Shown here piece by piece: positions 9,148 through 17,752 of a stretch of 64,000 nt of DNA. The notes under the pieces are model-generated. The model ran no database searches. It was not told the DNA's origin and saw only the letters and a program-made list of their open reading frames with translations. The position numbers were made by a program, and so were the translations under genes. Within the stretch, counting starts at the first letter, position 1. Each line of letters begins with the position of its first letter. Source of the stretch: Azospirillum brasilense (lineage in GTDB: Bacteria; Pseudomonadota; Alphaproteobacteria; Azospirillales; Azospirillaceae); the NCBI RefSeq assembly GCF_007827795.1, contig NZ_VITI01000022.1:1-64000 (forward strand). The letters run 5' to 3'.

Positions 9148-9469
9148 GGCACACTCCCTCGGTATGGTTCATTGGGGCGCGGGCAATCGGCCCTGGAGGC
9201 CACGCACCGCACCGTTGTTCACAAAGCCGGCCATTGCACCGGATCGACTGGGTCGTATTCACATACTTTATGATGTATATGTAATATCCATTTGCCTTCT
9301 AGAGTTTGCATGATTTCTCGGAAGCCGCAAGGCTGTTTTTTGTCATTCCCCACGTCATCGAGAGACAAATTCACATAAATCTGTGAAATGTGAGGCTTTG
9401 GATCGCGCTGGAAGCGTCGCATGGGATCGCTATCATGCGCGCCCTCTCCGCCTCCTGTCCCGAACGGCC
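9148..9469. promoter_or_regulatory. Divergent promoter region between sbp and the DUF1612 gene
   Basis: A 322-base gap that is more AT-rich than its surroundings, especially at 9262-9300. It must hold the sulfate operon promoter (minus) and that of the DUF1612 gene (plus). An inverted repeat TTCACA-6-TGTGAA at 9370-9387 lies about 85 bases before the DUF1612 start and could be an operator. I cannot place -35/-10 boxes with confidence. Confidence 0.45.
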
Positions 9470-10615
9470 ATGCCTGACGCAGCCCAGCCCCCCTCCCCCG
9501 CACTGCTGACCGCCCTTCTGGAGGCCGAACGCGCGCTCGGCCGGCTGGCGGAGGTGGTCCAGGACCCGGCACGCCGCCGCCGGCTGTGGGCCGACGCGGC
9601 GCGCCGGGAGTCCTGCGCGGCGGCGCGGCTCGACGGCGTGGCGGTGGACCCGGCGGAGTTTCTGGTGGCGACCATCGGCACCGACCTCGTCCCCACCGCA
9701 GGACGGGGAGCGGCCCAATCGGTCCGCGCGCTGTGGCAGGGAGCCCTGTTCACGCAAGGCGTCATCGCCGCGCCCGCCCGCCATGTGGGAAACGCCCGCG
9801 CGCCGCTGCCGTCCGGCGGGGCCGCCGCCGACGCCTGGCGCGCCGTGGCGGAACTGGAGGCGGGATCGGATGCCCGCTTCTCTCTCCCGTCAGACGATGA
9901 CGGCGACGCCGCGCCCTTCGCGGACGACCCGCCTCCGGCCTGGACGCTGGGCTGGACGGAGGCGCTGTGGCGCTGCCTTCAGGCGGAGGTGTCGGGGCGC
10001 GATCCCGGACGGCTGGCCTTCTCGGCGGACCGGGAGGCGGAGGCCGCCACCCTGCTCAAACGTCTGGACCATGCCGGCGACTCGCCGGCCCTGCTGGGAG
10101 GCGTGGGCATGCTGGCTGAACTGCTGCGCCCGGCGCCCGATCTGCGGATTCCCGCCTGGGCGGTGCCCTCGGCCCGGCTGATGGGCGCGCTGGCGGTGGC
10201 GCGCTGCTGCCGCGTTCCGAACGTCTGGCTGCCGATGTCCGTCTCCCTGCACGCCGACCGCACGACCGCCGGCCTCGCCGCCCGCGGGCGGGAGGAGGGA
10301 TGGCGGTTGTGGCTGGCCGACACGGTGGCGGAGACGGCGCGGCGGGAGCGGGAGCGCGCCCTGTCCCTGGACCGTACGGCGCAGGGCTGGCAGCAGCGGG
10401 TGGGGGCCAAGCGCCGCAACTCCCGAACCCCGGACCTGCTGGAGCTCCTGTTCGAGGAGCCCGCCCTGACCGTAAGGCGGGTGCAGAAGAGGCTGGGGAG
10501 CACCTTCCGCGGCGCCCAGCTTCTGGTCGACGAGTTACTGGAGAACGGAATCCTGCGCGAGGCGACGAACCGTGCGCTGGACCGCGTGTTCATCGCCGTG
10601 GATCTGGTACCCTGA
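9470..10615 (+). CDS. DUF1612/helix-turn-helix protein (RHE_PE00001-like)
   Basis: 381 residues. The N-terminal part is a helical domain with RRESCAAARLDGVAVDPAEF, similar to the Fic_N-type segment of RHE_PE00001 proteins of rhizobial plasmids. The middle contains a repeated helical region (LRIPAWAVPSARLMGAL, VWLPMSVSLHADRTTAGL). The C-terminal ~70 residues form a helix-turn-helix (ALTVRRVQKRLGSTFRGAQLLVDELLENGILREAT). The family is found as a solitary presumed regulator of unknown role. The ATG at 9470 is preferred; the frame extends 29 codons upstream across the possible operator. Confidence 0.6.
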   Translation: MPDAAQPPSPALLTALLEAERALGRLAEVVQDPARRRRLWADAARRESCAAARLDGVAVDPAEFLVATIGTDLVPTAGRGAAQSVRALWQGALFTQGVIAAPARHVGNARAPLPSGGAAADAWRAVAELEAGSDARFSLPSDDDGDAAPFADDPPPAWTLGWTEALWRCLQAEVSGRDPGRLAFSADREAEAATLLKRLDHAGDSPALLGGVGMLAELLRPAPDLRIPAWAVPSARLMGALAVARCCRVPNVWLPMSVSLHADRTTAGLAARGREEGWRLWLADTVAETARRERERALSLDRTAQGWQQRVGAKRRNSRTPDLLELLFEEPALTVRRVQKRLGSTFRGAQLLVDELLENGILREATNRALDRVFIAVDLVP

Positions 10616-10642
10616 CACCCGCCCGGACCGGTGCGATCCGGT

Positions 10643-11407
10643 TCAGGCGATTCCCGGCGCCCGCGGGAAGGCCACCACTTTTTCATAGTCCAGCGGGTTG
10701 AAAAGCCGTTCGGGAGTAAACGGACCCTCGAACCGCCCTTCGATCAGATCGTTGCGGACGTAGAAGCCATTGGCTCCATACAGCGCGCAACCCACCAGGG
10801 TGTATCCCTTTCTTCCAGCGAGTTGCGCCATCGATGTCAGCGATGCGCCGAAATCCGTCCGTCCTGCGCCCCACCGGTAGTTCGGGTCATAGGACATGAT
10901 GTACTCGGCGCCCGGCGCATGGCAGTGATTGTGCTCCAGACACACCACCCTGGGATTGACGACGTTGATGGCCTCGAAAACGTGATAATCGTTTCCATCA
11001 ATGTCGATCGACAGGAAATCGATCTCCCCCCGTATGCCGGCGCCACCCCAGAATTTCGGTCGGCCGATCAGGCGGTTGATGTTTTCCCGCGTCACGTAGC
11101 GATCAACGAACCTCAGGGCGCCCTTCCTGATGCGATCCCGGAAATTCCATTTGATGCTGCCGACGTAATCGGGATTGCCCTCGATCCACAGACCGGTCCA
11201 GCCGGCTTCGAGCAACGCGCGCGTGTTGTTCTCGGTGCCTATTTCCGCGCCGAATTCGACGAACACCCGGTTGGTCGTGCCAATCCTTCGAAAGATTTCG
11301 GCGATGATGCCGTCCTCATCGGATTGGCTGAACAGCTTCGCCCCGTACCACTCCAGGCGCGTCCGGTCCCCGCCCGTACGCCGCATCCGGTCCTGCTCTA
11401 GCGACAT
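10643..11407 (-). CDS. FkbM-like SAM-dependent methyltransferase
   Basis: About 254 residues. FVEFGAEIGTENNTRALLE near residue 45 is a degenerate glycine-rich SAM-binding motif, GLWIEGNP is motif II, and EIDFLSIDIDGNDYHVFEAI is the acidic motif typical of FkbM-type O-methyltransferases. The C-terminal part (HCHAPGAEYIMSYDPNYRWG) is conserved in unnamed homologues. The ATG at 11407 has a strong ribosome binding site (GGAAGGA); the ATG at 11491 would add 28 residues without domain support. The substrate may be a glycan or lipid head group, but context gives no clue. Confidence 0.65.
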   Translation of the reverse strand: MSLEQDRMRRTGGDRTRLEWYGAKLFSQSDEDGIIAEIFRRIGTTNRVFVEFGAEIGTENNTRALLEAGWTGLWIEGNPDYVGSIKWNFRDRIRKGALRFVDRYVTRENINRLIGRPKFWGGAGIRGEIDFLSIDIDGNDYHVFEAINVVNPRVVCLEHNHCHAPGAEYIMSYDPNYRWGAGRTDFGASLTSMAQLAGRKGYTLVGCALYGANGFYVRNDLIEGRFEGPFTPERLFNPLDYEKVVAFPRAPGIA

Positions 11408-11555
11408 CGTTTCCTTCCCGAAGCATCCCAGGGGCGCCAGACCGGACGCCGGATGCTCGGAAGCATAGAAGACCTTGCCCTTCGGCGACATTCCCGCTTT
11501 CGGATGATCGGCCCACCGAATTATGGCGACTCCGATGCAGCCAAGCGCAGGGTGC

Positions 11556-12008
11556 TCAGATGTCGAAGTTGACGGGCAAGCCGCCGGTCGCCTGACGGTG
11601 GCGCAGGGCGTCGGACAGGGTTTGGTTGTCGAGCACCTGGGCAGTGGCGTCGCGCACCTGGACCATCAGCCAGCGCACCGAACAGGTCGGCGGGTCGATG
11701 CAGTCCTCGCAGGGACGGAAGGAATTCTTGCTGGCGCAGGGGATCGGCGCCAGATGCCCGTCGATCAGCCGGATCACCTCGCCGAAGGAAATCTCCTCCG
11801 CCGGGCGCGCCAGACGGTAGCCGCCGCTCTTGCCGCGCTTGGCGAACAGCAGGCCATGCTTGCGCAGTTCCACCAGAATGGCTTCCAGGAACTTGCGCGG
11901 AATGTTCTCCCGCTCGGCGATTTCGGCGATCAGGACGAGTTCGTCATCCGTCCGTTCGGCCAGCATGATCAGCGCACGCAGGGCGTATTTGGCTTTTTGC
12001 GACAGCAT
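11556..12008 (-). CDS. Rrf2-family transcriptional regulator with Cys cluster
   Basis: 150 residues. An N-terminal winged helix (MLSQKAKYALRALIMLAER, then the recognition helix IPRKFLEAILVELRKHGLL and wing AKRGKSGGYRLAR) is followed by four cysteines in the pattern C-8-C-2-C-5-C (PCASKNSFRPCEDCIDPPTC). Rrf2 proteins such as IscR, NsrR and CymR use this region to bind an Fe-S cluster or sense cysteine. This one differs from RirA (its start is MLSQKAKYALRAL, unlike the RirA N-terminus). It is divergent from the MBL hydrolase gene; with OsmC and sulfate uptake nearby, a sulfur or redox role is plausible but unproven. Confidence 0.82.
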   Translation of the reverse strand: MLSQKAKYALRALIMLAERTDDELVLIAEIAERENIPRKFLEAILVELRKHGLLFAKRGKSGGYRLARPAEEISFGEVIRLIDGHLAPIPCASKNSFRPCEDCIDPPTCSVRWLMVQVRDATAQVLDNQTLSDALRHRQATGGLPVNFDI

Positions 12009-12177
12009 TCGGTCCGGCACCGCCCCCCGCGGCGGAATGGTATAAAGATAAAGTGCACTCCATATAGCCGTGTTGCCCAGGAATTGGTACCGGTTCTTGC
12101 CCTGGAAAACGCTGGCGCGTAAGGTCGTGCACGAATCGATCCCTGACCATTGATCATTGACCGGCGAAGGACGCGGC

Positions 12178-12810
12178 ATGCAGACCATCATCGTTCCCGT
12201 CACTCCGTTCCAGCAGAACTGCACGGTGCTCTGGTGTCCGGAGACGATGAAGGGCGCCGCCGTCGATCCCGGCGGCGATCTGCCGCGCATCCTGCGCGCC
12301 GCCCAGTCGAAGGGCGTGACGCTGGAAAAGATCCTGGTCACCCACGGCCACATCGACCATGCCGGCGCCGTCGCCGACCTCGCCGACGAGCTGAAACTGC
12401 CCATCGAAGGGCCGCACCGCGAGGACCAGTTCTGGATCGACGGCATGCCGATGCAGAGCCAGATGTTCGGCTTCCCACCGGTCCGCTCCTTCACGCCGGA
12501 CCGCTGGCTGGAGGAAGGCGACACGGTGACGGTCGGCAACCTGACGCTGGACGTCCACCACTGTCCGGGCCACACGCCGGGCCATGTGGTCTTCGTTCAC
12601 AAGCCAAGCAAGATCGCCATCGTCGGCGACGTGCTGTTCCAGGGCTCCATCGGCCGCACCGACTTCCCCAAGGGCAACCACGGCGACCTGATCGAGTCGA
12701 TCCGCAGCAAGCTGTTCCCGCTGGGCGACGACGTGACCTTCATCCCCGGCCACGGCCCGACCTCGACCATCGGGGAGGAGCGCCTCTACAACCCCTTCCT
12801 CAACGATTGA
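12178..12810 (+). CDS. Metallo-beta-lactamase-fold hydrolase (glyoxalase II/YcbL-like)
   Basis: 210 residues. The metal-binding signature HGHIDHAG (HxHxDH) is intact, with further ligands in HCPGHTPGHV, GDVLFQGSIGRTD and IPGHGPTSTIG. This is the YcbL-like glyoxalase II subfamily, which hydrolyses glutathione thioesters or, in persulfide dioxygenase relatives, glutathione persulfide; the sequence does not settle which. The ATG at 12178 follows GAAGGACGCGGC; the longer frame adds seven residues. The divergent Rrf2 gene suggests shared control. Confidence 0.85.
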   Translation: MQTIIVPVTPFQQNCTVLWCPETMKGAAVDPGGDLPRILRAAQSKGVTLEKILVTHGHIDHAGAVADLADELKLPIEGPHREDQFWIDGMPMQSQMFGFPPVRSFTPDRWLEEGDTVTVGNLTLDVHHCPGHTPGHVVFVHKPSKIAIVGDVLFQGSIGRTDFPKGNHGDLIESIRSKLFPLGDDVTFIPGHGPTSTIGEERLYNPFLND

Positions 12811-12859
12811 CGGCAGGGGAAATGGCCGATCCGAACCCGCCGGACCGGCCATGTTTCCA

Positions 12860-13372
12860 TCAGGCCCCCGTCTCGATGGACAGCGCCATCGGTGGCGGGT
12901 TGGCCAGCGTCTGGTAGACGACGCAATAGCGCTCGGTCAGCTTGGTCAGGGTGGCGATGCGCTCCGCCGGCTCGTCGGTGTCCAGGTCGAAGCGCAGGCG
13001 GATGGCGCGGAAGCCGACCGGCGCGTCCTTCGCCACGCCCAGCGTGCCGCGGAAATCCAGGTCGCCTTCCGCCGACACGGTGCCGCCGCGCAGCTTGAAC
13101 TCCAGCGCCGTGGCGACCGCCTTCAGGGTCACGCCCGCGCAGGCCACCAGGGCCTCCAGCAGCATATCGCCGGAACAGGCCTGGGTGCCCGGCCCGCCGG
13201 TCGCCGGATGCAGACCGGCCTCCACCAGCGCCCGGCCCGTCTCGACCTTGCAGGCGATGCCGGAATCATCCAGCGCCCCACGGGCCTTCAGCGTCACCAC
13301 CGCCGACTCCGGGGCGTCCTTGTACTTGTCCTTCAGCGGCGCCTGGAGCGCGCGCAGATCCTGTGCATCCAT
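12860..13372 (-). CDS. OsmC/Ohr-family peroxiredoxin-like protein
   Basis: 170 residues with the two reactive cysteines of the family: one in SGDMLLEALVACAGVTL and one in LTERYCVVYQTL. OsmC proteins reduce organic hydroperoxides through this Cys pair. The N-terminus (MDAQDLRALQAPLKDKYKD) is slightly extended compared with Ohr, as in the OsmC-like/YhfA-type branch. It lies convergent to the MBL hydrolase gene. Confidence 0.85.
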   Translation of the reverse strand: MDAQDLRALQAPLKDKYKDAPESAVVTLKARGALDDSGIACKVETGRALVEAGLHPATGGPGTQACSGDMLLEALVACAGVTLKAVATALEFKLRGGTVSAEGDLDFRGTLGVAKDAPVGFRAIRLRFDLDTDEPAERIATLTKLTERYCVVYQTLANPPPMALSIETGA

Positions 13373-13561
13373 GCCCGTGCGTTTCCTCTTCGCGGTTCGG
13401 GTTCTTTATTGTGCGACCTGCGGATGATGGACCGCAAACACCACCCCGGCAATGCCCAAAGCGAAGCCCAGCTCCGCAGCCGGAGCCACTGGCCCGTATC
13501 GTTGTTTTCGGCTAAGACCGGCGGCATAAACATAATGAATGGGAAGGGAGTTCTCCCCGCC

Positions 13562-14656
13562 ATGAAACGTCGTTCCTTCCTCGCCAGCGCCGGGGTCGGT
13601 CTGGCCGCCAGCACCGTCGTCGCCGCACCGGCCATCGCGCAGAGCCAGCCCGAGATCAAGTGGCGCATGGCGTCGAGCTACCCGAAGAGCCTCGACACCA
13701 TCTTCGGCGGGGCGGAGCTGATCGCCCGCCGGGTCGCCGCCGCGACGGACAACAAGTTCCAGATCCGCACCTTCGCGGCGGGCGAGATCGTGCCGGCGCT
13801 CCAGGTGCTGGACGCGGTGCAGAATGGCACGATCGAGTGCGGCCAGTCCGCCGCCTACTTCTACATCGGCAAGGACCCGACCTTCTGCTTCGACACGGCC
13901 ATGCCCTTCGGCCTGAACACGCGGCAGCACATCTCCTGGATGATGCACGGCGGCGGGCTGGAGCTGATGCGGGAGCTGTTCCGGGAGCATAACATCTACA
14001 ACATCCCCGCCGGCAACACGACGGCCCAGATGGGCGGCTGGTTCCGCAAGGAAATCAAGACGGTGGAGGATCTCAGCGGCCTCAAGATGCGGGTCGGCGG
14101 GCTGGCCGGGCAGATCATGGGCAAGCTGGGCCTCGTCCCGCAGCAGATCGGCGGCGGCGACATCTACCCGGCGCTGGAACGCGGCACCATCGACGCGGCG
14201 GAATTCGTCGGCCCCTACGACGACGAGAAGCTGGGCTTCCACAAGGTCGCCAAATACTACTACTCGCCGGGCTGGTGGGAAGGCTCCGCCCAGATCCCGC
14301 TGATGATCAACATCACCGCATGGGAGCAGTTGCCGGACTCCTACAAGACGATCCTGGAGCAGGCCTGCTGGGAAGCGAACACCTGGATGATCGCCAAGTA
14401 CGACGCCGTCAACGCCGCGGCGCTGAAGCGTCTGGTGGCCGGCGGCGCCCAGCTTCGCGCCTTCCCGCGCGACGTCATGATGGCCTGCGAGAAGATCGCC
14501 AACGAGCTGTATGACGAGCTGTCGGCGAAGAACCCGCGCTTCAAGAAGGTCTATGAGGCGTGGAAGCCCTTCCGCGACGAGGAGCGGCTGTGGTTCCGCG
14601 TCGCCGAGAACAGCTTCGACTCCTACGTCTATTCCCAATCGGCGCAGCGCCGCTGA
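13562..14656 (+). CDS. TRAP transporter substrate-binding protein (DctP family), orphan
   Basis: 364 residues. The N-terminus MKRRSFLASAGVGLAAS is a twin-arginine-type export signal, with a likely cleavage after AIA near residue 26. The mature protein has the TRAP receptor signatures GGAELIARRVAAATDNKFQI and LSGLKMRVGGLAGQIMGKLG, and the EFVGPYDDEKLGFHKVAKYYY segment resembles receptors for 2-oxo or other monocarboxylic acids (TakP type). No DctQ or DctM membrane subunits are next to it, so it must work with a transporter encoded elsewhere or act in sensing. A hairpin terminator follows. Confidence 0.88.
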   Translation: MKRRSFLASAGVGLAASTVVAAPAIAQSQPEIKWRMASSYPKSLDTIFGGAELIARRVAAATDNKFQIRTFAAGEIVPALQVLDAVQNGTIECGQSAAYFYIGKDPTFCFDTAMPFGLNTRQHISWMMHGGGLELMRELFREHNIYNIPAGNTTAQMGGWFRKEIKTVEDLSGLKMRVGGLAGQIMGKLGLVPQQIGGGDIYPALERGTIDAAEFVGPYDDEKLGFHKVAKYYYSPGWWEGSAQIPLMINITAWEQLPDSYKTILEQACWEANTWMIAKYDAVNAAALKRLVAGGAQLRAFPRDVMMACEKIANELYDELSAKNPRFKKVYEAWKPFRDEERLWFRVAENSFDSYVYSQSAQRR

Positions 14657-14664
14657 GGAAAGCA

Positions 14665-14699
14665 CGGCCCCTCCCCTTCTTGGCGAAGGAGAGGGGCCG
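14665..14699. terminator. Hairpin between the TRAP receptor and actP (bidirectional)
   Basis: An inverted repeat CGGCCCCTC ... GAGGGGCCG with an inner CCCTTC/GAAGGA extension lies between the convergent ends of the TRAP receptor gene and actP. There is no long T-run on either side, but position and stem strength suit a bidirectional terminator. Its core resembles other CT-rich hairpins in the window. Confidence 0.55.
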
Positions 14700-14713
14700 C
14701 ATTGTTCACAAGG

Positions 14714-16384
14714 TCAATGCGAGGCCGCGCCGGCCGCCCCCAGCCCCGTTTCCGACCGGATGTACTGGTACTCGTAGGCCTTCGCCTCCGCCGCCGCCCG
14801 CGCGCTGCGGTCGGTGACCGAGAAGACCCAGGTCGACGCGAAGGCGATCACCATCGAGAACAGCGCCGGATGCTCGTAGGGGAAGATCGGCGCCGGGAAC
14901 TTGAAGACGCTGACCCACACGGTCGGCCCCAGCACCACGAAGGCGACGCAGCTCACCAGACCGGCGAAGCCGCCGATGAAGGCGCCGCGCGTGGTCAGGC
15001 CCTTCCAGAAGATCGACAGGATCAGCACCGGGAAGTTGACCGACGCCGCCAGACCGAAGGCCAGACCGACCATGAAGGCGATGTTCTGGTTCTCGAACAG
15101 CAGGCCCAGCGTGATCGCGATGACGCCCAGCGCCAGCGTGGCGAGGCGTGACACGCGCATCTCCGACGCCTCGGTGGCGTTGCCCTTCTTGATGACGCGG
15201 GCGTAGAGGTCGTGGCTGACCGCCGACGCGCCGGCCAGCGTCAGGCCGGCGACCACCGCCAGGATGGTGGCGAAGGCGACCGCCGAAATGAAGCCCAGGA
15301 AGATGTTGCCGCCGATGGCCTTGGACAGGTGGATGGCCGCCATGTTGCCGCCGCCCAGGATCTTGCCCGCCGCGTCCAGATAGGCCGGGTTGGTGCCGAC
15401 GATCACGATGGCCAGGAAGCCGATGGTCACCGTCAGGATGAAGAAATAGCCGATGAAGCCGGTGGCGTAGACGACCGACTTGCGCGCCTCCTTGGCGTCC
15501 GGAACCGTGAAGAAGCGCATCAGGATGTGCGGCAGCCCCGCCGGACCGCACATCAGCGCGAGGCTGAGCGACACCGCGGCGATCGGATCGGTCATGGCGA
15601 CGCTGGGGCGCAGGATGGCGGCGTTCGCGGCATGGGCGGCGACGGCCTGCTGGAGCAACCGTTCCGGGTTGAAGCCGAACTGCGCCAGCGCCAGCCCGAC
15701 CAGCACGGTGCAGCCGCCGAGCAGCATCACCGCCTTGATGATCTGCACCCAGGTGGTCGCCAGCATGCCGCCGAAGGTGACGTACAGGATCATCAGCACG
15801 CCGACCATCACGACGGCGTAGGTGTAGTCCAGGCCGAACAGGAGCTGGATCAGCTTGCCCGCCCCGACCATCTGCGCGATCAGGTAGAAACAGACCACGG
15901 TCAGCGATCCGACCGCCGCCAGCGAGCGGATCGGCGTCTGGCCCAGCCGGTAGGACGCCACGTCGGCGAAGGTGAAGCGGCCCAGGTTGCGCAGCCGTTC
16001 GGCGATCAGGAACAGCATCAGCGGCCAGCCGACCAGGAAGCCGATGGTGTAGATCACCCCGTCGAAGCCCTTGGCGAAGACCATGCCCGACAGGCCGAGA
16101 AAGGCCGCTGCCGACATGTAGTCGCCCGCGATGGCCAGCCCGTTCTGGAAGCCGCTGATGCCGCCGCCCGCGGTGTAGAAGTCCGACGCCGAGCGGGTGC
16201 GCTTGGATGCCCAATAGGTGATGCCCAGCGTGCCCGCGACGAACAGCAGGAACATGGCGATGGCCGTCACATTGACCGGCTGGCGCTCCACCGCCCCGTC
16301 GATGGCGGCGGCGAAAGCGGACCCGGCCGCCAGCACCGGCAACAGCGCGGCGGAGGCGGAAGCGAGAAGACGCGCGGCGCTCAT
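14714..16384 (-). CDS. actP: Acetate/cation symporter ActP
   Basis: 556-residue sodium:solute symporter. An N-terminal signal-like segment (SAALLPVLAAGSAFAAAID) precedes about 13 membrane spans, as in E. coli ActP. Family signatures include FYTAGGGISGFQNGLAIAGDYMSAAAFLG and GPAGLPHILMRFFTVPDAKEAR. It imports acetate and other short-chain carboxylates with a cation. The start codon overlaps the yjcH stop (ATGA), the standard yjcH-actP arrangement. Confidence 0.93.
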   Translation of the reverse strand: MSAARLLASASAALLPVLAAGSAFAAAIDGAVERQPVNVTAIAMFLLFVAGTLGITYWASKRTRSASDFYTAGGGISGFQNGLAIAGDYMSAAAFLGLSGMVFAKGFDGVIYTIGFLVGWPLMLFLIAERLRNLGRFTFADVASYRLGQTPIRSLAAVGSLTVVCFYLIAQMVGAGKLIQLLFGLDYTYAVVMVGVLMILYVTFGGMLATTWVQIIKAVMLLGGCTVLVGLALAQFGFNPERLLQQAVAAHAANAAILRPSVAMTDPIAAVSLSLALMCGPAGLPHILMRFFTVPDAKEARKSVVYATGFIGYFFILTVTIGFLAIVIVGTNPAYLDAAGKILGGGNMAAIHLSKAIGGNIFLGFISAVAFATILAVVAGLTLAGASAVSHDLYARVIKKGNATEASEMRVSRLATLALGVIAITLGLLFENQNIAFMVGLAFGLAASVNFPVLILSIFWKGLTTRGAFIGGFAGLVSCVAFVVLGPTVWVSVFKFPAPIFPYEHPALFSMVIAFASTWVFSVTDRSARAAAEAKAYEYQYIRSETGLGAAGAASH

Positions 16385-16692
16385 CGGCCCACCTCGTTCA
16401 GCAGGTCGCGGTTCATCGCGTCGTAGCGGCTGTTGGCGCGCAGCACGTAGACGCCGGTCATCAGCGAGCAGAAGACGGTGATGACGATGCCGGCGGCCAG
16501 ACCGACCGGAAAGGTCATGCCCTCGGCCAGCGGGCGCGCCATCAGTTCGGGCGCCAGCGCCGAAGCGAACACGAAGGCGTAGTAGACCGCCAGGACGATC
16601 AGCGCCAGCCGCCAGCTGAAGCGTGCGCGGCTCGCCGTCATCGCGGCGAACTTCGGGTTGGACAGCACCCGCTCGTAAATCTCGTCGGACAT
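16381..16692 (-). CDS. yjcH: DUF485 membrane protein YjcH
   Basis: 103 residues with two hydrophobic segments (FSWRLALIVLAVYYAFVFASALAP and FPVGLAAGIVITVFCSLMTGVYV) and the DUF485 N-terminus IYERVLSNPKFAAM. It is almost always encoded just before actP and is thought to assist the permease. The ATG at 16692 gives MSDEIYERV; an ATG nine bases upstream (16701) is an equally possible start. Confidence 0.9.
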   Translation of the reverse strand: MSDEIYERVLSNPKFAAMTASRARFSWRLALIVLAVYYAFVFASALAPELMARPLAEGMTFPVGLAAGIVITVFCSLMTGVYVLRANSRYDAMNRDLLNEVGR

Positions 16693-16922
16693 GATGTTCA
16701 TCGCTTTTCGTGAAGCCCAGGCATTGCGCATCGCAGCAATACCTTGGGTGCATGGCAGCAAAAAGCGAAATTAAATTTCTTAGACTGCGAAATGACGAAA
16801 GATTCGGCCGAAACTGCCCCTGTTTAACCGAACGCCAGTTAATTATTAGCCGGGTCGCGGTTGATCCATGGGCGTGGAATGCGACAACCGGTCGCGCTGC
16901 GCCGCAACATGAGCCAACGCTG
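16693..16922 (-). promoter_or_regulatory. Promoter region of yjcH-actP
   Basis: A 230-base gap upstream of yjcH with an AT-rich core. A perfect palindrome GAAATTAAATTTC lies at 16767-16779, about 75-90 bases before yjcH, and could be a regulator site. No clear sigma-54 (-24/-12) element was found on the relevant strand. Confidence 0.35.
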
Positions 16923-17705
16923 TTATCCCGCCGTCCGCCCCTTCAGCCGCACATGGATCAGGCCGCTGCCGGTGGGATCGGAGCGGTCGGGCTTCACCAT
17001 CGCCTCCAGCAGCTTCTCGTCGCTCGACCAGTAGGGCACGTACCACAGCCGGTCCACGTCCATGACCAGCACCCGGTGGGTTTCGGCGTCGTAGGCGCCG
17101 AGCGGCGCGATATGCCCCACCGTGGCGTCGCCGGTCAGCGTGCCCTGGTCGTAGGCCAGCAGAATGATGTCGCTGTCGTCGCGTTCGTTCTCGTCCAGGA
17201 TGCGTCGCAGTTCGCCCAGCGTTTCGGGCGACGTGTCCTTGGGACGGAAGACCTCCACCGTGGCGTCCAGGCCGAAGGCGTCCACCGATTTCTGGACCAG
17301 CCCGGCGAAATCGGCGAAGGACACGCCGTCGCCGTTCTCCGCGGTGGCCGCCTTCCAGCCGTCGTCGTCGACCTCGTTCAGCACCCGCGTCTGGGTGACC
17401 AGGCGGTTGGACGAGAGCGGCGGCAGGCCGCGCAGCGCGTTGATCATCATCGCCACACTGGCGACCGAACAGGCGCTGCCCGTCTGCTGGGCCGTGTAAT
17501 AGGGCATCATCGCCCAGAAGTCCGGTGCCCCGGACTTGCGCAGATGCTCGCGGTCCTGGGTCATCGGCACGGCGTCCGGCCCGAACTTCGGCTTCGTCTC
17601 GCTCTGCGCGTCCTGCGCCGCGACGGGCTGGCCCGCCAGCAAGGCGAACGCGCACAGGGCCAGCAGAGCCGAGCGGAACGGTGCTTTCATCGTCGGCGTC
17701 TTCAT
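16923..17705 (-). CDS. Exported phytochelatin-synthase-like cysteine protease
   Basis: 260 residues. A signal peptide (about residues 1-30, ending QPVAA-Q) is followed by a papain-fold domain. The catalytic triad of phytochelatin synthases is recognisable: C79 in QTGSACSVASVAMMINAL, H198 in VGHIAPLGAYD, and D216 in VLVMDVDRLWYVPYW, which parallels the plant GHFSPIGGY and LDVARFKYPP segments. Like other prokaryotic members it lacks the C-terminal plant domain. Such enzymes cleave the Gly from glutathione and, weakly, make phytochelatins, so this one would act on glutathione or conjugates in the periplasm. Start at 17705; ATG at 17690 is an alternative. Confidence 0.82.
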   Translation of the reverse strand: MKTPTMKAPFRSALLALCAFALLAGQPVAAQDAQSETKPKFGPDAVPMTQDREHLRKSGAPDFWAMMPYYTAQQTGSACSVASVAMMINALRGLPPLSSNRLVTQTRVLNEVDDDGWKAATAENGDGVSFADFAGLVQKSVDAFGLDATVEVFRPKDTSPETLGELRRILDENERDDSDIILLAYDQGTLTGDATVGHIAPLGAYDAETHRVLVMDVDRLWYVPYWSSDEKLLEAMVKPDRSDPTGSGLIHVRLKGRTAG

Positions 17706-17752
17706 CGCCAGCGTTTTCGTCAATGGTGTCACGGTGGATGCCTCTGCCGGCT

